A stretch of DNA of 64,000 nt from Blastococcus litoris. Lineage in GTDB: Bacteria > Actinomycetota > Actinomycetes > Mycobacteriales > Geodermatophilaceae. Positions 62,385-64,000 of this stretch are shown here, piece after piece (position 1 is the stretch's first letter; every line of letters starts with the position of its first letter). Position numbers and translations under genes: made by a program. The notes under the pieces were generated by a model. It was given only the letters and a program-made list of their open reading frames with translations. It ran no database searches and was not told where the DNA came from. The DNA lies in contig NZ_QCZF01000010.1 in NCBI RefSeq assembly GCF_003075095.1, positions 1-64,000 on the forward strand, written 5' to 3'.

Positions 62385-63809
62385 ATGACGACATCACCAG
62401 CGCGAGTTCCCGCCGACAGCGCGACCCCGGGCGGTCGGCCGCGTGTCGTCATCGTCGGCTCCGGGTTCGGCGGGCTCTTCGCCGCCCAGCGGCTCCGCCG
62501 GGCTGATGTCGACATCACGCTGATCGGCAAGACCAGCCACCACTTGTTCCAGCCGCTGCTCTACCAGGTCGCCACGGGCATCCTCTCCGAGGGCGAGATC
62601 GCCCCCGCCACCCGCGAGATCCTGCGCCGCCAGGAGAACGCGCGCGTGGTGCTGGGCGAGGTCACCGACATCGACCTCGCCGCCCGGACCGTCACCTCGA
62701 CGGTGCTGGGCCGCACCAGCGTGCACCCCTACGACGAGCTGATCGTCGCGGCCGGGGCCGGGCAGTCGTACTTCGGCAACGACAGGTTCGCCGAGTTCGC
62801 CCCCGGCATGAAGAGCATCGACGACGCCCTCGAGCTGCGCGGCCGCATCTTCGGCGCCTTCGAGCTCGCCGAACTGGCCACCGAGCAGGCCGAGATCGAC
62901 CGGCTGATGACCTTCGTGGTCGTCGGCGCCGGCCCGACCGGGGTGGAGATGGCCGGCCAGATCGCCGAGCTCGCCCACCGCACGCTGAAGAAGGACTTCC
63001 GCAACATCGACCCGCGGACGGCTCGGATCATCCTGCTCGACGCCGCGCCCATGGTGCTGCCCTCGTTCGGGGAGCGCCTGGGCGGGCGGGCGCGCCGGCA
63101 GCTCAACGACATGGGCGTCGAGGTCCAGCTCGGCGCCATGGTCACCGACGTCGACGAGAACGGCCTGGAGATCAAGGACTCCGACGGGGAGGTCCGCCGG
63201 ATCAACGCCGCGACCAAGATCTGGGCCGCCGGCGTGCAGGCCTCCCCCCTGGCACGCCAGCTCGGCGAGCAGTCCGGCGCCGAGGTCGACCGCGCCGGCC
63301 GCGTCGCGGTGCTCCCCGACCTGACCCTGCCCGGCCACCCCGAGGTGCACGTGGTCGGCGACATGATGAGCCTGGACAAGCTCCCGGGCGTCGCCCAGGT
63401 CGCCATCCAGGGCGGCCGGTACGCCGCCGACGCGATCAAGCGGCGGCTCGCCGGCAAGCCGGCGGCCGAGCCCTTCCACTACTTCGACAAGGGCTCGATG
63501 GCGACGATCTCGAGGTTCTCGGCGGTCGCCGACATCGGGAAGTTCAAGTTCGGCGGGTTCATCGCCTGGGTGCTGTGGCTCGTCGTCCACCTCATGTACA
63601 TCGTGGGCTTCAAGAGCCGGGTGACGACGGTCTTCCACTGGCTGATCAGCTTCCTGGGCCGCGGCCGCTCGCAGCGGGTGGCCACCCAGCAGCAGGTCTT
63701 CGGCAGGCTCGCGCTGGAGAACCTGGGCCCGGACTTCGAGGCCTCGAAGACCGGCGGACCCAAGGCCTCCCCCGGCGACGAGGACCTGACCGGCCGCGAG
63801 TCCGCCTAG
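62385..63809 (+). CDS. ndh: type II NADH dehydrogenase
   Basis: 474 aa single-subunit NADH:quinone oxidoreductase. FAD motif VVIVGSGFGGLFAAQRL, NADH motif FVVVGAGPTGVEMAGQI, VHVVGDMMSL and PGVAQVAIQGG near the quinone site, and a C-terminal hydrophobic membrane anchor FGGFIAWVLWLVVHLMYIVGF. No proton pumping. GAAGGA precedes the ATG at eight bases. Its stop shares CTAG with the opposing partial gene. Confidence 0.94.
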   Translation: MTTSPARVPADSATPGGRPRVVIVGSGFGGLFAAQRLRRADVDITLIGKTSHHLFQPLLYQVATGILSEGEIAPATREILRRQENARVVLGEVTDIDLAARTVTSTVLGRTSVHPYDELIVAAGAGQSYFGNDRFAEFAPGMKSIDDALELRGRIFGAFELAELATEQAEIDRLMTFVVVGAGPTGVEMAGQIAELAHRTLKKDFRNIDPRTARIILLDAAPMVLPSFGERLGGRARRQLNDMGVEVQLGAMVTDVDENGLEIKDSDGEVRRINAATKIWAAGVQASPLARQLGEQSGAEVDRAGRVAVLPDLTLPGHPEVHVVGDMMSLDKLPGVAQVAIQGGRYAADAIKRRLAGKPAAEPFHYFDKGSMATISRFSAVADIGKFKFGGFIAWVLWLVVHLMYIVGFKSRVTTVFHWLISFLGRGRSQRVATQQQVFGRLALENLGPDFEASKTGGPKASPGDEDLTGRESA

Positions 63810-64000
63810 CGGTTCTCCAGCGCGGTGCCCTCCCGGACGATCCGGGCGGCCACCTCGCGCCAGTCACCGGTCTGCAGCCAGGTCCTGCGCTGCCGCGAGG
63901 ACGACGGCCCCCGTTCGAAGAGCCGCTCCACCATGTCGACGACGACATCCCACTCGTCGTGGTCGCGGAGGTCGTCCTGCAGCTCGGCCAGGAGCCGCCG
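63806..64000 (-). CDS. C-terminal part of a glutamate-cysteine ligase-like (GCS2/YbdK) carboxylate-amine ligase
   Basis: 64 codons run in frame off the window edge to a TAG: RRLLAELQDDLRDHDEW ... SSRQRRTWLQTGDWREVAARIV. The helical end with RQR and TGDWREVA resembles the C terminus of YbdK/GCS2-type ligases. GC-rich third positions show it is coding; the family call is tentative because the catalytic part lies outside the window. Confidence 0.5.
   Translation of the reverse strand, partial: RRLLAELQDDLRDHDEWDVVVDMVERLFERGPSSSRQRRTWLQTGDWREVAARIVREGTALENR

Noticed and set aside
1-64000. tRNA, rRNA, CRISPR, IS or prophage features
   Set aside because: No cloverleaf-like conserved arms, no regularly spaced repeats, no transposase, integrase or phage structural genes were seen.

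Overview
The window is a very GC-rich chromosomal segment with strongly GC-biased third codon positions, many GTG (and a few TTG) starts, ATGA/GTGA overlaps between co-transcribed genes, and families typical of Actinobacteria (DUF222/HNH proteins, DUF1206, DUF6191, DUF6318, HelR-type RNA polymerase motor, ROK regulators). The combination is most like a soil actinobacterium of the Geodermatophilaceae type (Blastococcus, Geodermatophilus, Modestobacter). That placement is inference from gene content; no phylogeny was computed. I see no rRNA, tRNA, CRISPR array, prophage, insertion sequence or replication origin, and no gene-free stretch longer than about 250 bases.

Layout. 0.1-6.1 kb: an acyl-CoA ligase, a lipoprotein/secreted-protein pair containing a compositionally foreign block, then a minus-strand run alaX, flavin amine oxidase, SGNH hydrolase. 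6.2-13.2 kb: DUF222/HNH nuclease, a double ABM-like protein, a membrane protein, a pair of acyl-CoA dehydrogenases and small hypotheticals. 13.3-18.6 kb: an rsbQ-rsbP stress-signalling operon, a hemerythrin-like protein, a zinc ribbon, an esterase. 18.6-25.4 kb: HelR, a membrane protein, a second hemerythrin-like protein, a NarL-type two-component system. 25.4-32.7 kb: a CYP152 peroxygenase, tandem DUF1206 proteins, a thiolase/ketoreductase pair, a STAS protein and small hypotheticals. 32.7-39.6 kb: a sacsin-like ATPase divergent from an RsbW-like kinase, then aldehyde dehydrogenase and GMC oxidoreductase. 39.6-46.1 kb: a MarR-controlled locus, an MFS transporter divergent from a GlxA-type regulator, a DEAD-box helicase and a palindrome array. 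46.1-53.7 kb: a sugar operon (ROK regulator, ABC transporter, dehydrogenase, TIM-barrel isomerase). 53.9-57.4 kb: small membrane proteins, a regulator, an esterase and a cupredoxin. 57.5-61.6 kb: xylA-xylR and divergent xylB. 61.6-64 kb: hydrolase, type II NADH dehydrogenase and a truncated ligase.

Functional themes. Two carbohydrate systems lie close together: the xylose genes, and an ABC operon whose dehydrogenase resembles the levoglucosan dehydrogenase branch of Gfo/Idh/MocA. Parts of a partner-switching stress pathway (RsbQ, RsbP-like phosphatase, STAS antagonist, RsbW-like kinase) are scattered over 23 kb. Fatty-acid metabolism is represented by an acyl-CoA ligase, two acyl-CoA dehydrogenases, a thiolase, a ketoreductase and a peroxygenase.

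Regulatory DNA is unusually legible: a MarR operator, an XylR operator overlapping the xylR promoter, a repressor site inside the spacer of a near-consensus promoter, several probable leaderless promoters, and a series of long GC-rich hairpins without T-tracts that begin at or overlap stop codons between convergent genes.
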